This document shows positions 1 through 5,982 of a stretch of DNA of 7,608 bases, piece after piece. The notes under the pieces are model-generated. The model saw nothing but the letters and a program-made list of their open reading frames with translations, searched no databases and was not told where the DNA came from. The translations under genes were made by a program, and so were the position numbers. The DNA comes from Streptosporangiaceae bacterium (lineage in GTDB: Bacteria > Actinomycetota > Actinomycetes > Streptosporangiales > Streptosporangiaceae). Each line of letters opens with the position of its first letter. Position 1 is the stretch's first letter. The stretch covers positions 1 through 7,608 of the forward strand of contig JASIBJ010000572.1 in the NCBI GenBank assembly GCA_030045215.1, given 5' to 3'.

Positions 1-1
1 G

Positions 2-730
2 GCCCTCGGGACGAGCAAGCCCTTCATCGTGCTCAACAGCGGCCTGGTCGACCTGATGGACCCCGAGGAGATCCGGTGGGTCCTCGGGCACGAGCTCGGC
101 CACGTGCTTTCCGGACATACGGTCTACAACACCATGCTCTACAACCTGATCCTGCTGGCGCAGCGGCTCGCGCTCGTACCGTTCGCCTGGATCGGGCTGA
201 AGGCCGTGATCTGGGGTCTGGAGGAGTGGCACCGCAAGGCCGAGATGTCCTGCGACCGGGCCGGCCTCCTGGCCACCCAGGACATCGACGCGGCCAGGCG
301 GGCACTGATGAAGCTCGCCGGCGGCCGTCACCTGGCCGAGCTCAGCAGCGACGAGTTCCACAAGCAGGCGCGCGAGTATGACGCCGTCCCCGACATGCGC
401 GACAGCCTCCTCAAGCTGCTCCAGCTGCAGGGAACCACGCACCCGTTCGCGGTGGTCCGGTTCGCCGACCTGGACCGCTGGGCCGAGGAGGGTGAGTACC
501 GGGACATCCTGGCCGGGCGCTACCCGCGCCGGGAGGACGACGCCGACGCATCCGTGGGCGACGAGTTCAAGGCCGCGGGCAAGGCCTACCAGGACTCGTG
601 GAACCGCAGCGCGGACCCCCTGATCGGCGCCGTACGTGGCGTGGCGAATGGGGCCATGGACGCCGGGAGCCGCCTGATCAACCGCTTCGGCGGCGGCGGA
701 CGCCAGGACGACGACACCGACGACGAGTAA
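2..730 (+). CDS. M48 family zinc metallopeptidase, 3' part (5' end outside window)
   Basis: This is a zinc-dependent protease of the M48 (Ste24/HtpX-like) family, usually membrane-associated and involved in protein quality control. The reading frame is open to the left edge, and residues before the first possible start (GTG at 29) match the family's conserved block ahead of the active site, so the gene begins upstream. Numbering visible residues from position 2, the zinc-binding HELGH motif is at 30-34 (bases 89-103), giving two His ligands and the catalytic Glu. The likely third ligand is Glu81 in AEMSCDRAG, with Asp85 conserved nearby. Between them a hydrophobic stretch (about residues 45-70) could be a membrane segment or helix pair. 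The C-terminus is a glycine-rich, acidic tail (GGGGRQDDDTDDE), as is common in actinobacterial members. The catalytic core looks intact. The substrate is unknown. No T-rich terminator follows; the next DNA is a tandem repeat and then a large palindrome. Confidence 0.88.
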   Translation, partial: ALGTSKPFIVLNSGLVDLMDPEEIRWVLGHELGHVLSGHTVYNTMLYNLILLAQRLALVPFAWIGLKAVIWGLEEWHRKAEMSCDRAGLLATQDIDAARRALMKLAGGRHLAELSSDEFHKQAREYDAVPDMRDSLLKLLQLQGTTHPFAVVRFADLDRWAEEGEYRDILAGRYPRREDDADASVGDEFKAAGKAYQDSWNRSADPLIGAVRGVANGAMDAGSRLINRFGGGGRQDDDTDDE

Positions 731-817
731 GCCAGGCCCGCTCCTGCCCTCCTCACGCCAGTCCCGCTCCTGCCCTCCTCACGCCAGTCCCGCTCCTGCC
801 CTCCTCACGCCAGTCCC
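731..817. repeat. 26-bp tandem repeat, about 3.3 copies
   Basis: Three head-to-tail copies of a 26-bp unit (731-756, 757-782, 783-808) are followed by the first 9 bases of a fourth (809-817). Each copy starts gccag(g/t)cccgctcctg and ends cctcctcac. Copies 2 and 3 are identical; copy 1 differs at one base (g for t at its sixth position). A decayed relative may lie at 851-872 (cccgctcccg then acctcgac). The array begins on the base after the M48 stop codon. The unit length is not a multiple of three and there are no spacers, so it is neither coding nor CRISPR. One strand is almost entirely pyrimidine. A role is not visible. Confidence 0.9.
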
Positions 818-872
818 ACGCGCCCCAGCGAGCCCACGAGTCTCACGCGGCCCGCTCCCGAGCCACCTCGAC

Positions 873-925
873 CATGATCCGGTAAGTTTTGACGGCCTGA
901 GGCCGTCAAAACTTACCGGATCATG
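873..925. repeat. 53-nt perfect palindrome (25-bp arms, 3-nt loop)
   Basis: The left arm 873-897 (starts catgatccggtaag, ends gacggcc) is the exact reverse complement of the right arm 901-925; only tga (898-900) separates them. A further 6-bp complement, ctcgac at 867-872 and gtcgag at 930-935, extends the pairing beyond a 4-nt bulge (926-929). It could extrude as a cruciform in DNA or fold as a very stable RNA hairpin. There is no T-run on either side, so it is not a classical terminator, although actinobacterial terminators often lack one. Other readings are a REP/MITE-like dispersed element or a dyad operator. Each arm carries an AT-rich core (gtaagttttgac) unlike the surrounding sequence. 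Confidence 0.93.
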
Positions 926-935
926 CGCAGTCGAG

Positions 936-944
936 TTATCCACA
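936..944 (+). other. Consensus DnaA-box sequence
   Basis: The 9-mer TTATCCACA at 936-944 equals the E. coli high-affinity DnaA box and differs by one base from the TTGTCCACA form favoured in Streptomyces. It abuts the outer arm of the palindrome (ends 935) and lies 53 bp before the start of the AbiEi-nuclease gene. It is single, with no second box, AT-rich unwinding element or dnaA/dnaN gene nearby, so it is not an origin. DnaA binding as a regulator, or as part of a mobile unit, is possible but unproven; the match is exact, the function is inference. Confidence 0.5.
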
Positions 945-996
945 GGTCGCTGGCGCCCCTGCGCTAGTCCGCCGCTGATTCGGCACTCTGGCGGTC

Positions 997-1977
997 ATGA
1001 ATCACCGCGTTCCTGACGGCCTCGGCGACGTGGCTGAGCTCCAAGCCGGCGTACTGAGCATCGATCAACTGCTGGGCGCCGGATTAGCGCGAGATGCGGC
1101 TAGCGCATGGGTGAGGCAGGGGCGCTGGCAGCGGTTGTACCGCGGGGTCTATGCGACGTTCTCCGGCGAGCCGGGCCGAGAGGCCGCCTTGTGGGCGGCC
1201 GTTCTCGCCTGCCGACCGGGAGCCGTGCTCAGCTACCAGACCGCCGCGGAGGTCGGCGGTCTGACCGACAAGCGCGGCTGGCTTATTCACGTCACGGTCC
1301 CGGGCGAACGCCGAGTCGTGCCAGTCCCGGGCCTTGTCATTCACTACTCCGCCAGGGCCAGGCAGGCGCTGCATCCGGCCCGGCTCCCGCCGCAGACCCG
1401 CATCGAGGAGACGATCCTCGACCTGGCCTGCACCGCGACAACGCTGGATGACGTCTGCGGCTGGGTAACTGCCGGCATCGGACGTCGGCTCACGACCGAG
1501 TCCAGGCTGCGCCAGGCCATGGCGCAGCGGGGCAAGATGCGCTGGCGTCCAGAACTGCAGGAGCTACTCAGCCCGGCCGCGAAGGGCGTGCACTCGCCGC
1601 TGGAGTGGCGTTACCTGCGCGATGTGGAGCGGCCGCACGGACTGCCAGGCGGCTCGCGACAGGTGCTGGTCAGAAGAGGCGGGCATAACGAGTACCGCGA
1701 CCAGCTCTACGAGGCTTACGGCATCGCGCTCGAGCTGGACGGCCGGGTGGCGCATCCCGGAGACGCGCGCTGGGACGACATCCGCCGGGACAACGCCGCA
1801 GCGGCGGATCAGATCATCACGCTCCGGTATGGCTGGGTCGACGTCGCGACCAGGCCCTGTGACGTGGCCGCAGAGATCGTTCAGGTCTTGGTGAGCCGCG
1901 GGTTCACCGGAGCCCGGCGGTGCTCGCCGCGCTGCCCGGTCGGCGCGATCGTCGCCGGACAGCGGTCGCTCGCCTAG
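997..1977 (+). CDS. AbiEi-type winged-helix / DUF559 (Vsr-like) nuclease-domain protein
   Basis: This is a 326-residue two-domain protein. Residues about 17-58 resemble the AbiEi antitoxin winged helix (LLGAGLARDAASAWVRQGRW followed by LYRGVYA), a DNA-binding fold of type IV toxin-antitoxin systems. A linker with the AbiEi-like pattern RGWLIHVTVPGERR follows. The C-terminal part (about 200-295) matches DUF559, in the Vsr/PD-(D/E)XK endonuclease superfamily: ERPHGLPGGSRQ, then EYRDQLYE (Asp235), IALELDGRVAH (Glu246, Asp248, His253), and a closing RRDN...TLRYGWVDV. The candidate catalytic residues are present. A terminal CSPRC motif (Cys309, Cys313) follows. No AbiEii nucleotidyltransferase toxin gene is adjacent, so it is not a standard AbiE operon. 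The ATG at 997 has no clear Shine-Dalgarno sequence; a leaderless or weakly translated message is possible, and GTG at 1030 is an alternative. One rare TTA leucine codon lies at 1084-1086. Family membership is well supported; the biological role is unknown. Confidence 0.85.
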   Translation: MNHRVPDGLGDVAELQAGVLSIDQLLGAGLARDAASAWVRQGRWQRLYRGVYATFSGEPGREAALWAAVLACRPGAVLSYQTAAEVGGLTDKRGWLIHVTVPGERRVVPVPGLVIHYSARARQALHPARLPPQTRIEETILDLACTATTLDDVCGWVTAGIGRRLTTESRLRQAMAQRGKMRWRPELQELLSPAAKGVHSPLEWRYLRDVERPHGLPGGSRQVLVRRGGHNEYRDQLYEAYGIALELDGRVAHPGDARWDDIRRDNAAAADQIITLRYGWVDVATRPCDVAAEIVQVLVSRGFTGARRCSPRCPVGAIVAGQRSLA

Positions 1978-1986
1978 CACACCCCG

Positions 1987-2008
1987 AGCCCGACGCCGCT
2001 AGCGGGCT
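1987..2008. terminator. Possible small bidirectional hairpin between convergent genes
   Basis: agcccg (1987-1992) and cgggct (2003-2008) are complementary across a 10-nt loop, which itself contains most of the palindrome ccgctagcgg (1996-2005). The site sits where the AbiEi-nuclease gene and helR converge and overlaps the last codons of helR. The stem is short and no T-run follows on either strand. I list it only because these two facing genes need a transcription end within about 20 bp. Confidence 0.25.
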
Positions 2009-4308
2009 GACGCGGCCCTGGCAAGAGGGCTGAGGCCGCTCAGCACATCGGGGAGCGGCCCGGTGTGAACGACGCCGACCTGCTGGGTAGCCCGGGTCAG
2101 CGCCACGTAGAGGTCGTTCAGTCCGCGCGGAGACTCAGCCAGCAGCCCAGCGGGGTCCACGATCAGCACGAAGTCGAACTCCAGACCCTTCACCTGCGGG
2201 ACGGTTAGGACCACGACCGGGCTCGTGAGGTCCGGGTCAGCGCCGAGGGCCGTACCTGGCAGCACCGCGCGGACCGCCTCGCCCAGCTGAGCCAGGCGCG
2301 TCGCCGGCACGATCACCGCGAGCTTGCCGTCGCCGGCCTCGGCGGCCATCCGAGCGACAGCCTCCGCGACGCTTTGCTCCAGGTCAGCCGGGCTCGACTC
2401 AAGGCGCCACGGCGGGTGCCCGGTCTCGCGGACCGACCGCGGGGGTTCCTGGGCCGGGTCGATCGCCGCCAGGACGTCGGCCGCCACCGCCATGACCTCG
2501 GCCGGAGTGCGGTAGTTCACGGTCAGCCGGGCCAGCCGCCAGCGGTCCTTCAGGTGGTCACCGAGGGCTTCAGCCCAGGAGTTGGGGGCAGCCAGGTCAC
2601 CGGTCTGGGCTAGGTCGCCCACGATCGTCAGTGACCTGGCCGGACAGCGCCGCATCAACATCCGCCAGGCCATCGGGGAAAGTTCCTGCGCCTCATCGAC
2701 GATTACGTGACCGAAAGCCCACGTCCGGTCCGCGGCCGCCCGCTCGACCGCCGTCATGTTCTCCTCGTCCTCGAACCGCTCGGCCAGCCTGCTGGCGTCG
2801 ATGAGGTCCGCGCCCATCAGGGCCTCTGGGTCGTCCTCGTCGTCCCGGCCGATGATGTCGAGCACGCCCTGCGCGTAGGCCTCCTGCAGGCGCCGGCGAC
2901 GCTCCCTATCGGCCCTGATCGCGCGCTCATCCTCCCCCAGCAATTCGGCCGCCTCGTCCAGCAGCGGAACATCTGCGGGCGACCATCCTTCGGCGAGATC
3001 ATCGGCGGGTTCGCGGTGCAAGGCCGCGCGCTCGGCTTGGGACAGACCGGGCGCGGCGACTTTGAGCCGGTCGGGCTCGGCCAGCAAGTCCCTGACTAGC
3101 TGCTGGGGACTAAGTACCGGCCATAGCTCGGCGATCGCTGCCCGGACCGCCGGGTCGTCGCGCAGCTCCCGGCGCAGCTCGTCGATGTCCTGCTGGTCCA
3201 TGAGGTTCTCGCCGCCAAGCAGGTTCTTTCCGAGCTTCCCAGTTAGCTGCCTGGTCAGCGCGTTAACCACCTCCCTGGCGAACACCTGCCTCGCCAGGTT
3301 GTGGGGTCGCCTAGAGCGCCGAGCCCGCTCGCGCGCCTGCGTGGCGATCCGCGGCGTGAGGTTGACCCGGCCAGCATCCGCGTCGATCCGGACAGGCTCG
3401 GAGGGCACGCGCTGGCGGTCCCTGATCGCGGCCGCGATCACCCTGGCCATCGTGAGCCTGCCCTTGATCACCGCGACTGGCGGCGTGTCGCGGTACGTGG
3501 CGCTGATCCCGGGAAACAGGTCACCGATCGTGGACAACAGCACGCTCGTCTCGCCAAGCGAGGGCAGCACCTGGCTGATGTACCGCAGAAATGTGGGATT
3601 CGGCCCGACGACCAAGACTCCGCGCTTTTCCAGCTGGCGCCGGAATGTATAGAGCAGGAACGCGGCACGGTGCAGGGCCACGGCGGTCTTGCCGGTGCCC
3701 GGGCCACCCTGGACCACGAGCGCGCCCGGCATCGGCGCCCTGATAATCACGTCCTGCTCCGCCTGAATCGTCTCGACGATGTCGCTCATCGATCCGGTAC
3801 GGCTGGCATTGACCGCGGCCAGCAGGGCGGACTCGCCGGTGAGGCCTTCGTGCCGGGACGGGTCGGCAATCGCCAGATCGAGTACTTCGTCGTCCAGGCT
3901 GATCAGCGTGCGGCCTCGCGTGCGCAAATGACGGCGAACCCGCACGTCACCAGGCGAGGCGGCGGTGGCCAGGTAAAACGGCCTGGCAGCGTCGGCCCGC
4001 CAGTCCATCAGGAGCTGAGCGTAGTCGTCACTATCGGAGTGGATGCCGAGCCGGCCGATGTAACGAAGTTCGCCACTATTGAACTCGAGTCGGCCGAAGC
4101 ACAGGCCGTGCTCGGCGGCGTCGAGTTGGGCAAGCTGCTGCCGGTACATCGCGCTGAACGCGTCCCGCTCGACTCGTGCCTGCGGCGTGCCGCCGGTCTG
4201 CCGGAGTACCCCCGCCATCCGTTCGCCTGCGCGCTCCCTAAGGTCATCGAGCCGGGCATAAAGGGTCGTGATGTATTCCTGCTCGCGATCTAGTTCCGCG
4301 TTTGACAA
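1999..4308 (-). CDS. helR: HelD/HelR-type RNA polymerase recycling ATPase
   Basis: This superfamily-1 helicase-like ATPase acts on RNA polymerase rather than DNA. HelD proteins free stalled polymerase, and actinobacterial HelR displaces rifamycins. The product has 769 residues from the chosen start. The N-terminal ~65 residues are helical and charged (coiled-coil arm type), followed by a family-typical region (GRLEF, RYIGRLGIHS, WRADAARPFY). ATPase motifs are intact: Walker A GGPGTGKT 201-208, Walker B VIVDEAQ 535-541, motif III GDLAQTGD 564-571, NYRT 598-601, VPQVKGLEFD 703-712, and YVALTRAT 734-741 with the arginine finger. The long insertion (about 260-520), with WSPADVPLLDE, is characteristic of HelD. 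TTG at 4306-4308 is preferred as start because AAGGAG lies 5 nt before it; an upstream GTG (4333-4335) would add nine residues and place that Shine-Dalgarno inside the gene. It follows obgE on the same strand with 119 bp between. The HelD family is secure; HelR rather than HelD, and rifamycin protection, are inferences. Confidence 0.87.
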   Translation of the reverse strand: MSNAELDREQEYITTLYARLDDLRERAGERMAGVLRQTGGTPQARVERDAFSAMYRQQLAQLDAAEHGLCFGRLEFNSGELRYIGRLGIHSDSDDYAQLLMDWRADAARPFYLATAASPGDVRVRRHLRTRGRTLISLDDEVLDLAIADPSRHEGLTGESALLAAVNASRTGSMSDIVETIQAEQDVIIRAPMPGALVVQGGPGTGKTAVALHRAAFLLYTFRRQLEKRGVLVVGPNPTFLRYISQVLPSLGETSVLLSTIGDLFPGISATYRDTPPVAVIKGRLTMARVIAAAIRDRQRVPSEPVRIDADAGRVNLTPRIATQARERARRSRRPHNLARQVFAREVVNALTRQLTGKLGKNLLGGENLMDQQDIDELRRELRDDPAVRAAIAELWPVLSPQQLVRDLLAEPDRLKVAAPGLSQAERAALHREPADDLAEGWSPADVPLLDEAAELLGEDERAIRADRERRRRLQEAYAQGVLDIIGRDDEDDPEALMGADLIDASRLAERFEDEENMTAVERAAADRTWAFGHVIVDEAQELSPMAWRMLMRRCPARSLTIVGDLAQTGDLAAPNSWAEALGDHLKDRWRLARLTVNYRTPAEVMAVAADVLAAIDPAQEPPRSVRETGHPPWRLESSPADLEQSVAEAVARMAAEAGDGKLAVIVPATRLAQLGEAVRAVLPGTALGADPDLTSPVVVLTVPQVKGLEFDFVLIVDPAGLLAESPRGLNDLYVALTRATQQVGVVHTGPLPDVLSGLSPLARAASAR

Positions 4309-4313
4309 GCAAG

Positions 4314-4319
4314 CTCCTT
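4314..4319 (-). promoter_or_regulatory. Shine-Dalgarno site that sets the helR start at TTG
   Basis: On the - strand AAGGAG is followed by 5 nt (cttgc) and then TTG at 4306-4308. This near-ideal spacing favours TTG over the upstream in-frame GTG at 4333-4335. The local sequence ACAAG-gagcttg-CTTGT can form a 5-bp stem pairing part of this site with the TTG codon, which might reduce translation; that fold is weak and speculative. Confidence 0.7.
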
Positions 4320-4370
4320 GTAGTTTACAATTCACGCGTAAGCTATATTGAATTGAACAATTACTAAGCG
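4318..4370. promoter_or_regulatory. AT-rich leader/operator region upstream of helR
   Basis: These 53 bp are about 32% GC by hand count, against the high GC of all neighbouring genes. It contains repeated, inverted AATTG elements: caattc (4328-4333), gaattg (4350-4355) and caatt (4358-4362), the last two forming AATTG-aa-CAATT. Such dyads suit a repressor or activator site. On the - strand, possible -10 elements (for example TAGCTT with ttcaattcaata upstream) exist but none has a good -35 at the right distance. On the + strand, tttaca (4324-4329) and tatatt (4344-4349) are only 14 bp apart. I am fairly confident that this is the control region for helR, and not confident of any specific promoter. 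Confidence 0.5.
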
Positions 4371-4397
4371 CGCGCTACAGAATGTAGCGCGTTTTTT
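4371..4397 (+). terminator. Intrinsic terminator-like hairpin with T6 tract, + strand orientation
   Basis: cgcgctaca (4371-4379) and tgtagcgcg (4383-4391) form a perfect 9-bp stem around the loop gaa, followed by six T (4392-4397). Read on the + strand this is a textbook Rho-independent terminator. In the - direction, in which obgE and helR are transcribed, the same hairpin lacks a U-run (it continues cgcttagt), so it is a poorer obgE terminator. No + strand gene ends here: the nearest is the AbiEi-nuclease gene, ending 2.4 kb earlier. It may stop antisense transcription across helR or end a short antisense RNA. Confidence 0.7.
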
Positions 4398-4427
4398 CGT
4401 GCCCGGGTAATTCGGCTACCCGAGGCG

Positions 4428-5792
4428 TCAGCCAACTCGCTCGTCAGTGCCGCGCGGGCCGAAAGATGCTCCCGCCGAGGGGACGTCAGGGTCCCAGTCA
4501 AACACGACGGCGTTGTCCTCATCGCCGATCAGCACCTCGGCCCCTGTGGTCGCACCGGCCTCGGCCAGGGCCCGCTCGATGCCGAGCTTTGCCAGCCGAT
4601 CGGCTAGATATCCCACCGCCTCGTCGTTGCTGAAGTCGGTCTGCAGAATCCACCGCCGGGGCTTGTCGCCGCGCACGACGAACGTGTTCTCCCCAGTGGG
4701 GACGACTTCGAAGGCCGGACCCGCCACTGGCTCAGGCCTCAGAACCAGGCGAGTTGGCTCCGGCCGCGGCGCGGCTGCCCTCGTGGCTGCGATGACCGAG
4801 CCCAGGGTAAACGCGAGGTCGCGGACGCCCTCGGTGGTCGCGGCGGACACCCGGTGCACCGCCAGCCCGCGGGCCTCGAGCTCAGGTTCTACCAGGTCGG
4901 CGACTTCCCTGGCAGCGGGCACGTCGATCTTGTTGAGCGCGACGATCCGCGGCCTATCCATCATCTGCGCGCCGGTGAGCTCCTGATAGGCCACAAGCTC
5001 GGCCTCGACGGCATCCAGGTCGCTGACCGGGTCTCGGCCTGGCTCCTCGGTAGCGCAATCCAGCACGTGCACCAGCACCGAGCAGCGCTCCACGTGCCGG
5101 AGAAAGTCCAGGCCCAGGCCCTTGCCGACGCTGGCACCAGGAATGAGGCCAGGCACGTCGGCCGCGACAAACTGAACGTCGCCTGCCTCCACCACGCCGA
5201 GATTCGGCGTGAGTGTGGTGAAGGGGTAATTGGCTATCTTCGGCCGGGCCGCCGACATCGCCGCGATCAGCGAGGACTTACCCGCATTCGGGAACCCGAC
5301 CAGGCCAGCGTCGGCAATGGTCTTGAGCTCCAGGATGAGCTCAAGCTCGGCTCCCGGCTCACCGCGCAGCGCGAATCCGGGCGCCTTGCGCTTGAGCGTC
5401 GCAAGCGCCGCGTTCCCGAGGCCGCCGCGACCGCCCTCGGCCGCGATGTACCGGGTCCCGGTGCCGGTCAGGTCGGCTAGCTCGCGGCCGTCGGTCGTCT
5501 TGACGACCGTACCGTCGGGCACTCGCAGCACGATGTCCTCGCCGTCGGCGCCGTTGCGATGTGATCCAGCGCCTTGCTTGCCGTCCCCGGCCTTGCGGAC
5601 CGGCCGACGGTGGAAGTCCAGGAGAGTGGCAATGCCGGGATCGACCTCGATGATGACGTCGCCGCCGCGGCCGCCGTTGCCCCCGTTGGGCCCGCCGAGC
5701 GGCTTGTACTTCTCCCGGTGCACGGAGGCGCAACCGTTGCCTCCGTTGCCGGCGCGCACACGCACCTCGGCTTGATCCGCGAACTCCGCCAC
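4428..5792 (-). CDS. obgE: Obg GTPase (50S ribosome assembly, CgtA family)
   Basis: Obg is an essential GTPase that binds 50S precursors and links ribosome assembly to (p)ppGpp and growth state; in Streptomyces it also affects differentiation. The 454-residue product has all three domains. The glycine-rich N-terminal Obg fold (about 1-158) contains [10 protein letters not shown] and [13 protein letters not shown]. The G domain (about 159-335) has G1 GFPNAGKS 166-173, switch I around [12 protein letters not shown]3 DVPGLI 212-217, G4 NKID 287-290 and G5 SA 316-317. The C-terminal OCT domain (about 340-435) has [18 protein letters not shown] and ends in VVFDWDP. The start is the GTG at 5790-5792: it matches the family N-terminus and has ggaagggg 7 nt upstream. 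The reading frame stays open a further 127 codons upstream to 6173, overlapping rpmA, but that part is not Obg sequence. It lies 190 bp downstream of rpmA, separated by a strong hairpin, in the conserved rplU-rpmA-obg order. Confidence 0.96.
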   Translation of the reverse strand: MAEFADQAEVRVRAGNGGNGCASVHREKYKPLGGPNGGNGGRGGDVIIEVDPGIATLLDFHRRPVRKAGDGKQGAGSHRNGADGEDIVLRVPDGTVVKTTDGRELADLTGTGTRYIAAEGGRGGLGNAALATLKRKAPGFALRGEPGAELELILELKTIADAGLVGFPNAGKSSLIAAMSAARPKIANYPFTTLTPNLGVVEAGDVQFVAADVPGLIPGASVGKGLGLDFLRHVERCSVLVHVLDCATEEPGRDPVSDLDAVEAELVAYQELTGAQMMDRPRIVALNKIDVPAAREVADLVEPELEARGLAVHRVSAATTEGVRDLAFTLGSVIAATRAAAPRPEPTRLVLRPEPVAGPAFEVVPTGENTFVVRGDKPRRWILQTDFSNDEAVGYLADRLAKLGIERALAEAGATTGAEVLIGDEDNAVVFDWDPDVPSAGASFGPRGTDERVG

Positions 5793-5897
5793 GGCTCTAC
5801 CCCTTCCGGGTCCCACCGATGTCACCGCGGCCGACGAGGCCACCGAGGGATCCGTGGTTCTCAAGACTTCCGGCCGCCACACTCCGCCGGGTAGCGG

Positions 5898-5929
5898 CAG
5901 AGGGCGGACCGCAGGCGGTCCGCCCTCTG
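5898..5929 (-). terminator. Strong hairpin in the rpmA-obgE gap (terminator or attenuator candidate)
   Basis: CAGAGGGCGGACCGC (5898-5912) pairs perfectly over 15 bp with 5915-5929, leaving only AG between the arms. It lies 53 bp past the rpmA stop and about 105 bp before the obgE start. No U-run follows in the - direction, as is common for actinobacterial hairpin terminators. It could cut transcription so that the ribosomal protein genes are expressed more than obgE, or protect the rplU-rpmA 3' end. I see no convincing obgE promoter in the rest of the 190-bp gap; ttgaga lies near 5859-5864 (- strand) without a clear -10. Confidence 0.6.
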
Positions 5930-5982
5930 ATGGCCTGCATGGACCCGCTCGCCTGGTATACCCAGCCGAGGATGTCGCAGTA

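Noticed and set aside
731..817. CRISPR array
   Set aside because: The repeats are directly contiguous with no spacers, and no cas gene is present.
867..944. Replication origin
   Set aside because: There is only one DnaA box, no AT-rich unwinding region and no dnaA, dnaN, parAB or rep gene.
997..1977. Complete AbiE toxin-antitoxin operon
   Set aside because: Only the AbiEi-like domain is present; no nucleotidyltransferase toxin gene lies downstream, where helR converges within 21 bp.
1564..1980. 138-codon - strand open frame opposite the AbiEi-nuclease gene
   Set aside because: The + strand frame carries conserved DUF559 motifs; the - strand one is a shadow.
3301..4293. 330-codon open frame on the + strand opposite helR
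   Set aside because: The - strand frame encodes an intact ATPase with all motifs; the + strand product resembles nothing known and is a GC-bias shadow.
4306..4320. Rifamycin-associated element upstream of helR
   Set aside because: ggagcttgc resembles at most one half-site from memory; no matching second half with the expected dyad symmetry is present.
4854..5480. 208-codon + strand open frame opposite obgE
   Set aside because: It is antisense to the conserved Obg G domain and has no recognisable protein features.
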